Below are positions 1-6,388 of a stretch of DNA of 15,805 nucleotides, piece by piece. Numbering within the stretch: the first letter of the stretch is position 1; each line of letters starts with the position of its first letter. Both the position numbers and the translations under genes were made by a program. Below the pieces are notes generated by a model. That model was not told where the DNA came from. It ran no database searches and worked only from the letters and a program-made list of their open reading frames with translations. Origin of the DNA: CAYUCJ01 sp049282265 (GTDB taxonomy: Bacteria; Desulfobacterota; DSM-4660; Desulfatiglandales; Desulfatiglandaceae); assembly GCA_049282265.1 (NCBI GenBank), contig JBAPTR010000164.1, positions 1 through 15,805 on the forward strand, given 5' to 3'.

Positions 1-33
1 GGTTGCGCTGCACCCCATTGATTTGCGTGCCCG

Positions 34-138
34 TCCATGGGCACGATGATGCCTTTTTACGAAGTCATCAAATTTGATGGAATCGTAAAAAGTCCATCCA
101 TGGGCACGTTGATGACTCCTTAGGAAGTCATCAAATTT
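34..138. repeat. Two-copy 63-bp-period repeat with a 40-bp palindrome
   Basis: The 12-mer TCCATGGGCACG occurs at 34-45 and 97-108. The 15-mer GAAGTCATCAAATTT occurs at 61-75 and 124-138. Both pairs are offset by exactly 63 bp, so this is a diverged tandem duplication. Within it, 53-92 is a near-perfect palindrome: arms CTTTTTACGA (53-62) and TCGTAAAAAG (83-92) enclose the perfect 14-bp palindrome CATCAAATTTGATG (66-79). It could fold into a long hairpin as DNA or RNA. Similar palindromes with CTTTTTACGA-type arms are, as I recall, dispersed between genes in Desulfobacterota, which would make it a REP-like element. That family assignment is from memory. Confidence 0.7.
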
Positions 139-153
139 CCTCGTGAGTCCGAG

Positions 154-192
154 ATGCTTGCGATATTTCGTACGTTTGACCCGCGGCCCTGA
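154..192 (+). CDS. Possible 12-codon leader peptide for pheST attenuation
   Basis: An ATG at 154 opens a 12-codon frame (MLAIFRTFDPRP) ending in TGA at 190-192, three bases before the hairpin at 195-236 and upstream of pheS. It contains two Phe codons (166-168 and 175-177). Its AIFR.F string resembles the Escherichia coli pheM leader peptide (AIFRFF), which controls pheST by ribosome stalling on Phe codons. The ribosome site is weak (GTGAG at 143-147). Two Phe codons is a low number for an attenuator, and a 12-codon frame can arise by chance, so this is only a candidate. Confidence 0.33.
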   Translation: MLAIFRTFDPRP

Positions 193-194
193 AG

Positions 195-236
195 GAACCC
201 GCACTGGCAGACCCTCAACCCTCAGGTCGCGGGTTT
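195..236 (+). promoter_or_regulatory. Hairpin in the pheS leader, candidate attenuator
   Basis: GAACCCGC (195-202) pairs with GCGGGTTT (229-236), giving seven Watson-Crick pairs plus one G-T pair. An inner GACC (210-213) can pair with GGTC (225-228). The 3' arm runs into TTTCTTG, a poor U-tract, so termination would be weak. A competing pairing, CCTGA (188-192) with TCAGG (222-226), would break the inner stem and overlaps the stop of the short leader frame, as expected of an attenuator. No T-box signature is visible. Confidence 0.35.
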
Positions 237-257
237 CTTGCTGTATGCAGGAGAACC

Positions 258-1265
258 ATGAGAGAAAAACTGATTGAAATAGAGAAAAAGGCCCTGAGGG
301 AATTGTCCGAAGTAGCGGATAAGTCGGCTCTTGAGGACTTCAGGGTTACTTATCTCGGGAAAAAGGGACTGCTCACCACCTTCTTGAGACAACTTGGCAC
401 CATTGATCCCAGCGAGAGACCGGTTATCGGCAAACTGGCCAACGAGATCAAACAACGGATTGCGAGTCAGTTCCAAGAAGTATCTCGTAAAATGGGTCTA
501 TCTTCTGTCCACAATGAACCGCTCCCCGATATCACACTGCCCGGGCGGGAACCCCTTCGCGGTCACCTCCACCCCATCACGCAGACCCTCAGAGAAGTGT
601 GCCACATCTTCGAAAAGATGGGCTTCCGAGTGGTGAAGGGACCCAATGTGGAATTGGATTACTACAATTTTGAGGCGTTGAATATCCCAAAAGATCATCC
701 CGCAAGAGACATGCAGGATACCTTTTACATTTCTGAAAACGTGGTTCTCCGGACCCACACTTCACCGATGCAGGTTCGGGTGATGGAGGCGAAGCAGCCG
801 CCGGTGGCTGTTATCGCTCCCGGCAAAGTCTACAGGCGGGATTCTGATGTCTCTCACACTCCCATGTTTCACCAGGTGGAGGGTCTCCTGGTGGATAAAG
901 GTGTGACCTTCGGAGCACTGAAGGGGACTCTTACAACCTTTGTACGAGAGATGTTCGGAAAAGAAACGGCCCTGCGATTCAGGCCCAGCTTTTTTCCTTT
1001 TACAGAGCCGAGCGCAGAGGTTGATATGGAATGCGTCATTTGCGGAGGAAAGGGCTGTCGGACCTGCGGCCAAACGGGATGGATCGAAATCCTGGGTTCC
1101 GGGATGGTGGATCCAGAGGTCTACGGCTTTGTAAATTATGACCCCGAGGTCTATTCGGGATTCGCGTTTGGGATGGGTATGGAGAGAATTGCCATGCTCA
1201 AGTACGGTATCGATGATATCCAGCTTTTTTTCAAGAATGACATGCGTTTTCTCCGACAGTTCTAG
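258..1265 (+). CDS. pheS: Phenylalanyl-tRNA synthetase alpha subunit
   Basis: Catalytic subunit of the cytoplasmic (alpha-beta)2 phenylalanyl-tRNA synthetase, which charges tRNA-Phe with phenylalanine using ATP. The protein is 335 residues (E. coli 327). The N-terminal 85 or so residues are charged and helical, as in the tRNA-binding coiled coil of the family. The class II core follows, with motif 2 at about 191-209 (VYRRDSDVSHTPMFHQVEG) and motif 3 at about 300-313 (SGFAFGMGMERIAM). The residue matching E. coli Ala294, which sets the size of the Phe pocket, is Ala303. A CxxC-x4-CxxC cluster (Cys259, 262, 267, 270) before a TGW motif is seen in many bacterial PheS proteins. The ATG at 258 follows AGGAG at 249-253. 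pheT starts 69 bp downstream, so the two are probably co-transcribed. Confidence 0.98.
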   Translation: MREKLIEIEKKALRELSEVADKSALEDFRVTYLGKKGLLTTFLRQLGTIDPSERPVIGKLANEIKQRIASQFQEVSRKMGLSSVHNEPLPDITLPGREPLRGHLHPITQTLREVCHIFEKMGFRVVKGPNVELDYYNFEALNIPKDHPARDMQDTFYISENVVLRTHTSPMQVRVMEAKQPPVAVIAPGKVYRRDSDVSHTPMFHQVEGLLVDKGVTFGALKGTLTTFVREMFGKETALRFRPSFFPFTEPSAEVDMECVICGGKGCRTCGQTGWIEILGSGMVDPEVYGFVNYDPEVYSGFAFGMGMERIAMLKYGIDDIQLFFKNDMRFLRQF

Positions 1266-1288
1266 CCGGTATATTGTGTCCGGTTTCC

Positions 1289-1316
1289 TTATGCCTTGAG
1301 CCCTGTGCCTTAAGCC
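1289..1316 (+). repeat. Imperfect 14-bp tandem duplication between pheS and pheT
   Basis: TTATGCCTTGAGCC (1289-1302) is followed at once by CTGTGCCTTAAGCC (1303-1316), with 11 of 14 bases identical. It fills part of the 69-bp pheS-pheT spacer. Short degenerate CCTTGA-type tandem repeats in spacers are, as I recall, common in this phylum. No function is evident. Confidence 0.5.
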
Positions 1317-1334
1317 TCTCAGTGGGAAAAGACA

Positions 1335-3743
1335 ATGAAAGTAAATCTAAACTGGCTGAAAGAATATGTGAACATAGAACTGTCGCCGAAGGACCTGTGT
1401 GACGCGCTGACAATGGCCGGCCTGGAAGTGGAGGGTCTGGAACCCGTCGGCGAGGGCCTAGAGAAAGTCGTGTCGGCGAGGATTCTCAGCGTTGAGCCAC
1501 ACCCCGATGCGGATCGACTTTTCCTGTGTATGGTTGATAGCGGTAAAGAGAGGTCACAGGTGGTATGCGGTGCGCTCAATCTGCAAGCAGGGGCCATGGC
1601 TCTGCTGGCACTTCCGGGTGCCCGGCTCCCGAACGGCACTGTTGTCGATGAAAGTGAGATAAGAGGGCAACTTTCGAGAGGAATGCTTCTGGCCGAAGAC
1701 GAGCTGGGCCTGACAGATGACCACAGCGGAATCCTGCTATTGCCCGAGGAGACCGCTCCGGGACAATTGATCAGCGAGGTGCTGTCTCTCCCCGACTGGG
1801 TACTGGATATCTCCATCACACCCAACCGGGCGGATTGCGTTTGTGTCTTAGGTGTGGCAAGAGAAATTGCAGCCATAACGGGTGAAAAACTCAGACTGCC
1901 GGAGATAGAATTAAGGGAATCGGGTCCCGAAATAGAAGGCTTTTCCAGCGTCACTATAGAGGACCCATCAGGGTGCCCTCGATACACGGCCGGGCTCCTT
2001 CAGGACATCACGTTGGAGACATCGCCCTTCTGGATGCGATACAGACTCTTCCACGCCGGCGTAAGAAACATCAACAGTATTGTTGATGTAACGAACTATG
2101 TGATGATGGAAATGGGACAGCCGCTCCATGCTTTTGATTACAACCGTCTCAAGGAGAATCGGATTGTGGTCAAGAGGGCCAGCGCTGGAGATCGGTTTTC
2201 GACCCTCGACGGTCAGACCCGCATCCTGACTGACGAGACCCTCATGATTTGTGACAGTGATCGCTTCGTGGGGATTGCTGGGATTATGGGTGGCCTGAAT
2301 TCGGAAATCTTTGCCGGAACTGCAAATGTGCTGGTGGAGAGTGCCTACTTTGACCCCGTCACCATTCGACGCAGTGCGAAGTACCTGGGGTTGTCCACAG
2401 AAGCCTCCTATCGATTCGAAAGGGGAATCGATATCGAGGGCGTGCCGAGGGCCTTGAAAAGGAGCCTGGATCTTATGGTGCAGTTGAGCGGTGGTGTGGT
2501 TGCTTCCGGGATCCTGGACAACTATCCACGCCCTTATGCTCACCGGGAGATCAAGTTCCGGCCGGACCGCTGCAATGCCTACCTGGGAACGGCGCTTTCA
2601 GGAGAATCCATGTCGGACTATCTGAGGTCCCTGGAAATGGATGTGCGAAAGGAAAGTGAAGAACTCCTCACCGTTATACCCCCATCGTTCAGGGTGGACA
2701 TCAATCGTGAAGTGGATCTTATGGAAGAGGTGGCGCGCCTCCATGGATACAACGAAATTCCTGTAACTCCAGCTCTTATCAGCCCCCCTGACGAAAACGA
2801 GCTGCCGGAGCTGGCATTCAGCGATCGCGCAAGGTCTCAGTTGGCATCTTTTGGATTTACGGAAATCATCACCTACAGCTTCATATCGCCTGAGTCGCTC
2901 GTTACATTGAATCCAAACGCGGACGCCGACCACTTGGTCAGAATTCTGAACCCATTGAGTTCGGATCAGTCGGTTTTGCGTACTTCCCTGATTCCCGGGC
3001 TTCTGGACACGCTGAAGACCAATTTCTCACACGGAGAAAAGGAATTGAAGTTTTTTGAATGGGGAAAGACCTTCCAGAACCGGGGCGAAGGCCGACAACC
3101 CGTTGAAAAACCACGGCTGGTTGGGGTCATGGCCGGGCCTTACCGTCGGAAGACTTGGTATGAAAGTGAAAGGCCGGTGGACTATTATGATGTGAAGGGG
3201 ACCGTCGAGGGCCTCTTAAGGTACATCGGGATTGAATCATTTCACTTTCGCAAGGGCGAACCCGATCCTGCCTACGATTCACACATGTTTTCTGAAGTCA
3301 TGGCGGGCAATGCGTGTGTGGGCCGACTTGGCAGGGTGTCCCAGAAGATTATGAGGGCTTATGATCTGGAAAACGAAACAGCCTATCTCTTTGATCTGGA
3401 TATCGAGGCGCTCCTCAGTGCAAGGCCTCAAACAAGGGCATTCCGTCCTTTTGCGAAATTTCCAGCCGTCTACAGGGATATTTCCCTTCTGGTCGGATTG
3501 TCTATCGAAAGCGGCGGAATTATGGATATCATCCGACAGGAAGGCAAAGAACTTGTGGAATCCATCGAGATTTTCGACTACTATGAAGGGAAAAGCATAG
3601 CCTCAGATCAAAAGGCCATTGGCTTCAGGATCTGCTATCGCTCAGCCAGCCGCACGCTTGACGGGGCTGAAGTCAACAGATTGCATGAGACGATTATCGA
3701 CCGAATTCGACAGGAAACAGGGGGAACGCTCCGGGAGGGATAG
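1335..3743 (+). CDS. pheT: Phenylalanyl-tRNA synthetase beta subunit
   Basis: Beta subunit of phenylalanyl-tRNA synthetase, responsible for tRNA recognition and editing of mischarged Tyr-tRNA-Phe. At 802 residues it is full length (E. coli 795). Domains in order: an N-terminal segment (MKVNLNWLKEYVNIEL), an EMAP/OB-fold tRNA-binding domain at about 40-150 (EPHPDADRLFLCMVD), the B3/B4 editing domain at about 210-385 (NSIVDVTNYVMMEMGQPLHAFD), the B5 DNA-binding-like domain at about 398-477, the catalytic-like core at about 485-690, and a C-terminal FDX-ACB anticodon-binding domain from about 703 (FRPFAKFPAVYRDISLLV). The start at 1335 has only a weak GGGAA upstream, but the N-terminus aligns with the family. 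The stop lies 3 bp before the merR-type gene. Confidence 0.98.
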   Translation: MKVNLNWLKEYVNIELSPKDLCDALTMAGLEVEGLEPVGEGLEKVVSARILSVEPHPDADRLFLCMVDSGKERSQVVCGALNLQAGAMALLALPGARLPNGTVVDESEIRGQLSRGMLLAEDELGLTDDHSGILLLPEETAPGQLISEVLSLPDWVLDISITPNRADCVCVLGVAREIAAITGEKLRLPEIELRESGPEIEGFSSVTIEDPSGCPRYTAGLLQDITLETSPFWMRYRLFHAGVRNINSIVDVTNYVMMEMGQPLHAFDYNRLKENRIVVKRASAGDRFSTLDGQTRILTDETLMICDSDRFVGIAGIMGGLNSEIFAGTANVLVESAYFDPVTIRRSAKYLGLSTEASYRFERGIDIEGVPRALKRSLDLMVQLSGGVVASGILDNYPRPYAHREIKFRPDRCNAYLGTALSGESMSDYLRSLEMDVRKESEELLTVIPPSFRVDINREVDLMEEVARLHGYNEIPVTPALISPPDENELPELAFSDRARSQLASFGFTEIITYSFISPESLVTLNPNADADHLVRILNPLSSDQSVLRTSLIPGLLDTLKTNFSHGEKELKFFEWGKTFQNRGEGRQPVEKPRLVGVMAGPYRRKTWYESERPVDYYDVKGTVEGLLRYIGIESFHFRKGEPDPAYDSHMFSEVMAGNACVGRLGRVSQKIMRAYDLENETAYLFDLDIEALLSARPQTRAFRPFAKFPAVYRDISLLVGLSIESGGIMDIIRQEGKELVESIEIFDYYEGKSIASDQKAIGFRICYRSASRTLDGAEVNRLHETIIDRIRQETGGTLREG

Positions 3744-3746
3744 GGT

Positions 3747-4070
3747 GTGAGTCGTATACCTGATGACAGGCGATTTTTTCGGATCGGCGAAGTGAGTCGG
3801 ATCGTCGGCGTTGAACCCTATGTCTTGAGATACTGGGAGGGTGAGTTTCCACAGATCAGGCCGCAAAGGGCGGATTCCAACCAGCGAACCTACCAGAAAA
3901 AAGACCTCGAGATGATTTTGGAGATCAAGAGGCTTCTCTACGAAGAAAAGATGACCATCGAAGGTGCACGGCAAAGGCTCGGGAGAAACGCGATAGGGAG
4001 AAATCCCCGGAATGTCCTTCTCGCGGATTTGAAAACCGGGCTTGAGGAGGTTCTCAGCATACTCAAGTAA
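3747..4070 (+). CDS. MerR-family transcriptional regulator
   Basis: Small cytoplasmic DNA-binding protein of 107 residues. Residues 10-79 form the MerR winged helix-turn-helix (RFFRIGEVSRIVGVEPYVLRYWE, then NQRTYQKKDLEMILEIKRLL and a TIEGARQRLG helix). Only about 28 residues follow, ending in a possible dimerisation helix (DLKTGLEEVLSIL). There is no metal-binding cysteine loop and no effector domain, so it is not a mercury- or drug-sensing MerR. The start is GTG at 3747, with GGGAGGGA (3733-3740) inside the pheT 3' end as ribosome site and a 3-bp gap from pheT, so translation is probably coupled. A MerR-like gene after pheT (or after pheT-ihfA) is a recurrent proteobacterial arrangement. Its target is unknown. 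Confidence 0.93.
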   Translation: MSRIPDDRRFFRIGEVSRIVGVEPYVLRYWEGEFPQIRPQRADSNQRTYQKKDLEMILEIKRLLYEEKMTIEGARQRLGRNAIGRNPRNVLLADLKTGLEEVLSILK

Positions 4071-4375
4071 AAGGGAAGGCCAGTGCATTCCTTTCCGGCG
4101 GGAATATATTGCTCCTGAGCATCTGTCACGGCGCAAATATTCTGCGCGGGGTTTTCAGTCAAACCAGTCCCTCCATCAGTCCAACCGAAAATGGTCCGAT
4201 GCGCCTGTCGGGTGCATTATTAACCAGGTAGTTGCTGTTAAGCAATTTCGGCGTCCCGGATATTCCCTTTCAGAAACGATTCCACTGCCCCTCCCTTGAG
4301 CGACGCGATGGTCTGCAGAAGATAAATAGGGCTGCGACCGTTTGCAGGAGATAAACAACGCCAAACTACCCTGAT
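4071..4375. other. Non-coding gap between convergent genes
   Basis: These 305 bp lie between the 3' ends of the merR-type gene (+) and the M24 gene (-). I see no tRNA: there is no GGTTCGAATCC-type arm. I see no ORF with recognisable similarity. Two weak hairpins are present: GCGCA/TGCGC at 4131-4147 followed by GGGGTTTT, and a 7-bp stem at 4199-4217 (ATGCGCC/GGTGCAT, one G-T pair). A 13-bp near-repeat TGCAG[A/G]AGATAAA occurs at 4314-4326 and 4343-4355. The region may hold the terminators of both genes. Confidence 0.6.
4131..4155 (+). terminator. Weak candidate terminator for pheS-pheT-merR
   Basis: A 5-bp GC-rich stem, GCGCA (4131-4135) with TGCGC (4143-4147) around a 7-base loop, is followed by GGGG and a run of four T (4152-4155). 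It lies 60 bp past the merR stop. The stem is short and the T-run is offset by four G, so efficiency is doubtful. Confidence 0.28.
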
Positions 4376-5524
4376 TCAACAAGGGCAAGTCAATACGCAG
4401 GCCGGGACCCGGCTCAGGGTTCGGTGCCCCTTCTGCGTGACAAGAACAACGCTCTTCATCCCTGCTCTCAACGGGCTGTCCATCCCTGTTTCTACTCCAA
4501 CGGCAAGAACCATGCCCCTTTCAAGCATTTGTTTGGACTCTGGGCCAATGAAGGGGGGTTCGATAAGCTCCAGGCCGATGCCGTGGCCGGTAATGGATAG
4601 AGATGAGTAAAAGGGTCGTGTCTTTTTCTTCACCCTCTTAATCCACTCTCCGATCTCAAAGCCCGGTCTGAGTCCGACCAGCAGCTCATTGTATAGGTCT
4701 AAAACGCTCCGAGACACTCCAGCCGCCTCTCCCTTTAACGATCCCATGGCGAAGGTTCTGGCTTCATCCACGTGATAACCGTTCAGAACGAATCTGGATT
4801 CCATGGGAAAAGAGTCGCCATATTTGACTTTCTTTTCTGTCTTAACCAGCAGGGCAGTACCCTGGGAGACCTCCGGAAAGCACGGTGGTTCTATTGTCCC
4901 CGCTCCTGATTGAAGGAGGGTCTGCGCTGTAAACCCCTTCTTCTGATAATCCCTGATGCGGAACCGACCGCCGTGTCCCGCAGCCCTGGTAAAATTCTCC
5001 ACCATCCCGGCAAGTTCAAGCCGGGTGTGCCCAGGCATAAGATTGTTTTGGATATAATCGAATGCACGAGCTGATTGCTGGGTGGCCTTTTCTATCTGAA
5101 TGATCTCCCAATCCGATTTGATTGCTCGGACAGCGTGGATCAAAGGAGAACCGTCCAGGCATTTGGAGTCTGCGAAAATCCGACGAAAGAAATGGAATTC
5201 CCTCACAGGCATGACATCCCATTCGAGCGCCATGCGATGGGGCACCTTTCCGTAGTATTGAACAATGTGTCCCGGAATATCCTTGACAGACTGGATCTGA
5301 ATGATGTTTTTCAAAGGCGATTCAGCCATGGCCCTGGGAAGGTATTTTTTCACGAGAAGGATAGGGGCGCCTTCGGCCGGAATGAAAAGGAATCCATTCT
5401 GGGCAGTCCCCGAAAAGTAGAGAAGATCCACTCGTTGGAGGATGAACAGGCCATCCATTCCTTCGGATTGCATCTCGCATTGGAGTTTTTGGATACGGCG
5501 TTCTATTTCATCTGCTGCTGTCAT
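4376..5524 (-). CDS. M24-fold (Xaa-Pro peptidase/creatinase-like) protein with altered metal site
   Basis: Cytoplasmic protein of 382 residues from the ATG at 5524. An N-terminal creatinase-type domain (about 1-140, GMDGLFILQRVDLLYFSGT) precedes a pita-bread M24 domain (about 145-382). Compared with methionine aminopeptidase ligands (D, D, H, E, E), the sequence shows Glu242 for the first Asp, Asp253 kept (HVDEARTF), His314 kept (TGHGIGLE), Gly343 at the first Glu with a Glu two residues later (VGVETG), and Lys357 at the last Glu (GMKSVVLVT). A normal two-metal peptidase site is therefore unlikely. Creatinase, a metal-free M24 hydrolase, is a precedent. The open frame extends upstream to a TTG at 5686 with ATGs at 5632 and 5602. 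I chose 5524 because family similarity begins there, but no start has a clear ribosome site. It stands alone, convergent with merR and divergent from rseC. Confidence 0.82.
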   Translation of the reverse strand: MTAADEIERRIQKLQCEMQSEGMDGLFILQRVDLLYFSGTAQNGFLFIPAEGAPILLVKKYLPRAMAESPLKNIIQIQSVKDIPGHIVQYYGKVPHRMALEWDVMPVREFHFFRRIFADSKCLDGSPLIHAVRAIKSDWEIIQIEKATQQSARAFDYIQNNLMPGHTRLELAGMVENFTRAAGHGGRFRIRDYQKKGFTAQTLLQSGAGTIEPPCFPEVSQGTALLVKTEKKVKYGDSFPMESRFVLNGYHVDEARTFAMGSLKGEAAGVSRSVLDLYNELLVGLRPGFEIGEWIKRVKKKTRPFYSSLSITGHGIGLELIEPPFIGPESKQMLERGMVLAVGVETGMDSPLRAGMKSVVLVTQKGHRTLSRVPACVLTCPC

Positions 5525-5630
5525 AGAGGTGGATACCCCGGTTAACCCGTTAGCCCGTGAGTTTGTTTTTTCAGCATTGTCCCCATTCAGGGACCTCTTC
5601 ATTTCACCATTTCTACTGGTGCTGATTGGC

Positions 5631-5660
5631 ATTCTAAACAAACCGTCAAGACGACGGCAA
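5631..5660 (-). promoter_or_regulatory. Possible sigma-70 promoter for the M24 gene
   Basis: On the minus strand, TTGCCG (5655-5660) and TAGAAT (5631-5636) are separated by 18 bp, matching TTGACA/TATAAT at 4/6 and 5/6. Transcription would begin near 5623. That would exclude the upstream TTG (5686) and ATG (5632) starts and leave the ATGs at 5602 and 5524. Confidence 0.3.
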
Positions 5661-5762
5661 TCTTTTTCCTTCTGCAATAGGCTCAAAAAGGCAAAATAAA
5701 GTCATCATTTCTAACACCACTCCGCTTATCTTCTGCAAACTGTCATATCGGCACTCCCGTAC

Positions 5763-5792
5763 TTGATCAATCCGCCTCCCTTGGTGTATGAT
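5763..5792 (+). promoter_or_regulatory. Probable sigma-70 promoter for rseC
   Basis: TTGATC (5763-5768) and TATGAT (5787-5792) are separated by 18 bp, matching the consensus hexamers at 4/6 and 5/6. Transcription would begin near 5799, about 46 bp before the rseC ATG. The -35 hexamer lies in an 8-bp palindrome, TTGATCAA. Confidence 0.5.
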
Positions 5793-5845
5793 AGAAGCTC
5801 ATATCATGGAATCGGCATTTATATTGCCGGGTTGGAAGGAGTCAC

Positions 5846-6388
5846 ATGTTAAGAGAACAAGGCATTGTACAGAAAGTCTATGGTGGAAAAGCCACCGTCC
5901 GCGTACAACGCACCCCTGCCTGTGCCCATTGCGAATCCAGTGGGTCCTGTGAGTTGGCGGAGGGTAAGACCATGACAATTGAAATAACCAACACGCTTCA
6001 TGCGAAAATTGATGACCGGGTGGAGATCAGTTTGCCTGCTAATTCCCTACTGAAACTTTCCTTTGTCGTCTATTTTCTTCCGGTCGTTGGTCTGGTTGCA
6101 GGGGCGGCGCTGGGGAATGCTTTTGCATCTTATTTTGGAGTGTCAGACGCCGCAGGAGCCCTGACAGGGGGAGTGATGGGTCTGGTCGGGGCGTATTACA
6201 TCATGAAGTGGGTCAACAGCGGTGCGCGGACGAAGATGGAATATCGCCCGCGCATCACGCGTATTCTCAGTGCAGATTCTTCTCAGTGCGACGATAGCAT
6301 ATCAGACCACATTGCAGGCAGCGTTTTGACTCGGTCAGGGCCTGTTCCTCTGAATAGCCGAGGGCTACCTCCCGGGAAGGATCGTTGA
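5846..6388 (+). CDS. rseC: RseC/MucC-family inner-membrane protein
   Basis: The SoxR-reducing protein RseC family works with Rnf/Rsx complexes; in E. coli RseC and RsxABCDGE keep SoxR reduced. The protein opens with REQGIVQKVYGGKATVRV. It has the family cysteine cluster CxxC-x5-C (Cys26, 29, 35) and a conserved ISLP segment. Two membrane segments lie at about 70-97 and 103-122, and a basic RPRITRI stretch ends near residue 140. ATG 5846 follows GGAAGGAG (5834-5841), a strong ribosome site. The gene converges on rnfB, and its last 40 codons (from residue 141) are read antisense to the rnfB 3' end, giving a 122-bp overlap. That tail has no family resemblance and probably arose by loss of an earlier stop. 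No soxR gene is in the window, so the partner is presumably Rnf itself. Confidence 0.9.
   Translation: MLREQGIVQKVYGGKATVRVQRTPACAHCESSGSCELAEGKTMTIEITNTLHAKIDDRVEISLPANSLLKLSFVVYFLPVVGLVAGAALGNAFASYFGVSDAAGALTGGVMGLVGAYYIMKWVNSGARTKMEYRPRITRILSADSSQCDDSISDHIAGSVLTRSGPVPLNSRGLPPGKDR

Noticed and set aside
140..257. T-box riboswitch ahead of pheS
   Set aside because: There is no T-box core (AGGGTGGNACCGCG-like) and no specifier-loop structure; T-boxes are mainly a Firmicutes feature.
1319..1987. 222-codon minus-strand frame opposite pheT
   Set aside because: It is Ser/Pro-rich low-complexity protein expected from antisense reading of the pheT N-terminal domains.
4042..4299. 85-codon plus-strand frame overlapping the end of the merR-type gene
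   Set aside because: It begins in another frame inside merR, has no ribosome site and shows no protein-like pattern.
4071..4375. A tRNA gene after the merR-type gene, as found after pheT-merR in some relatives
   Set aside because: No T-arm consensus, no 7-bp acceptor stem and no CCA end could be found on either strand.
5525..5686. An N-terminal extension of the M24 protein to the TTG at 5686
   Set aside because: The added 54 residues are polar, show no family similarity, and would lie upstream of or across the candidate promoter at 5631-5660; the call remains uncertain.
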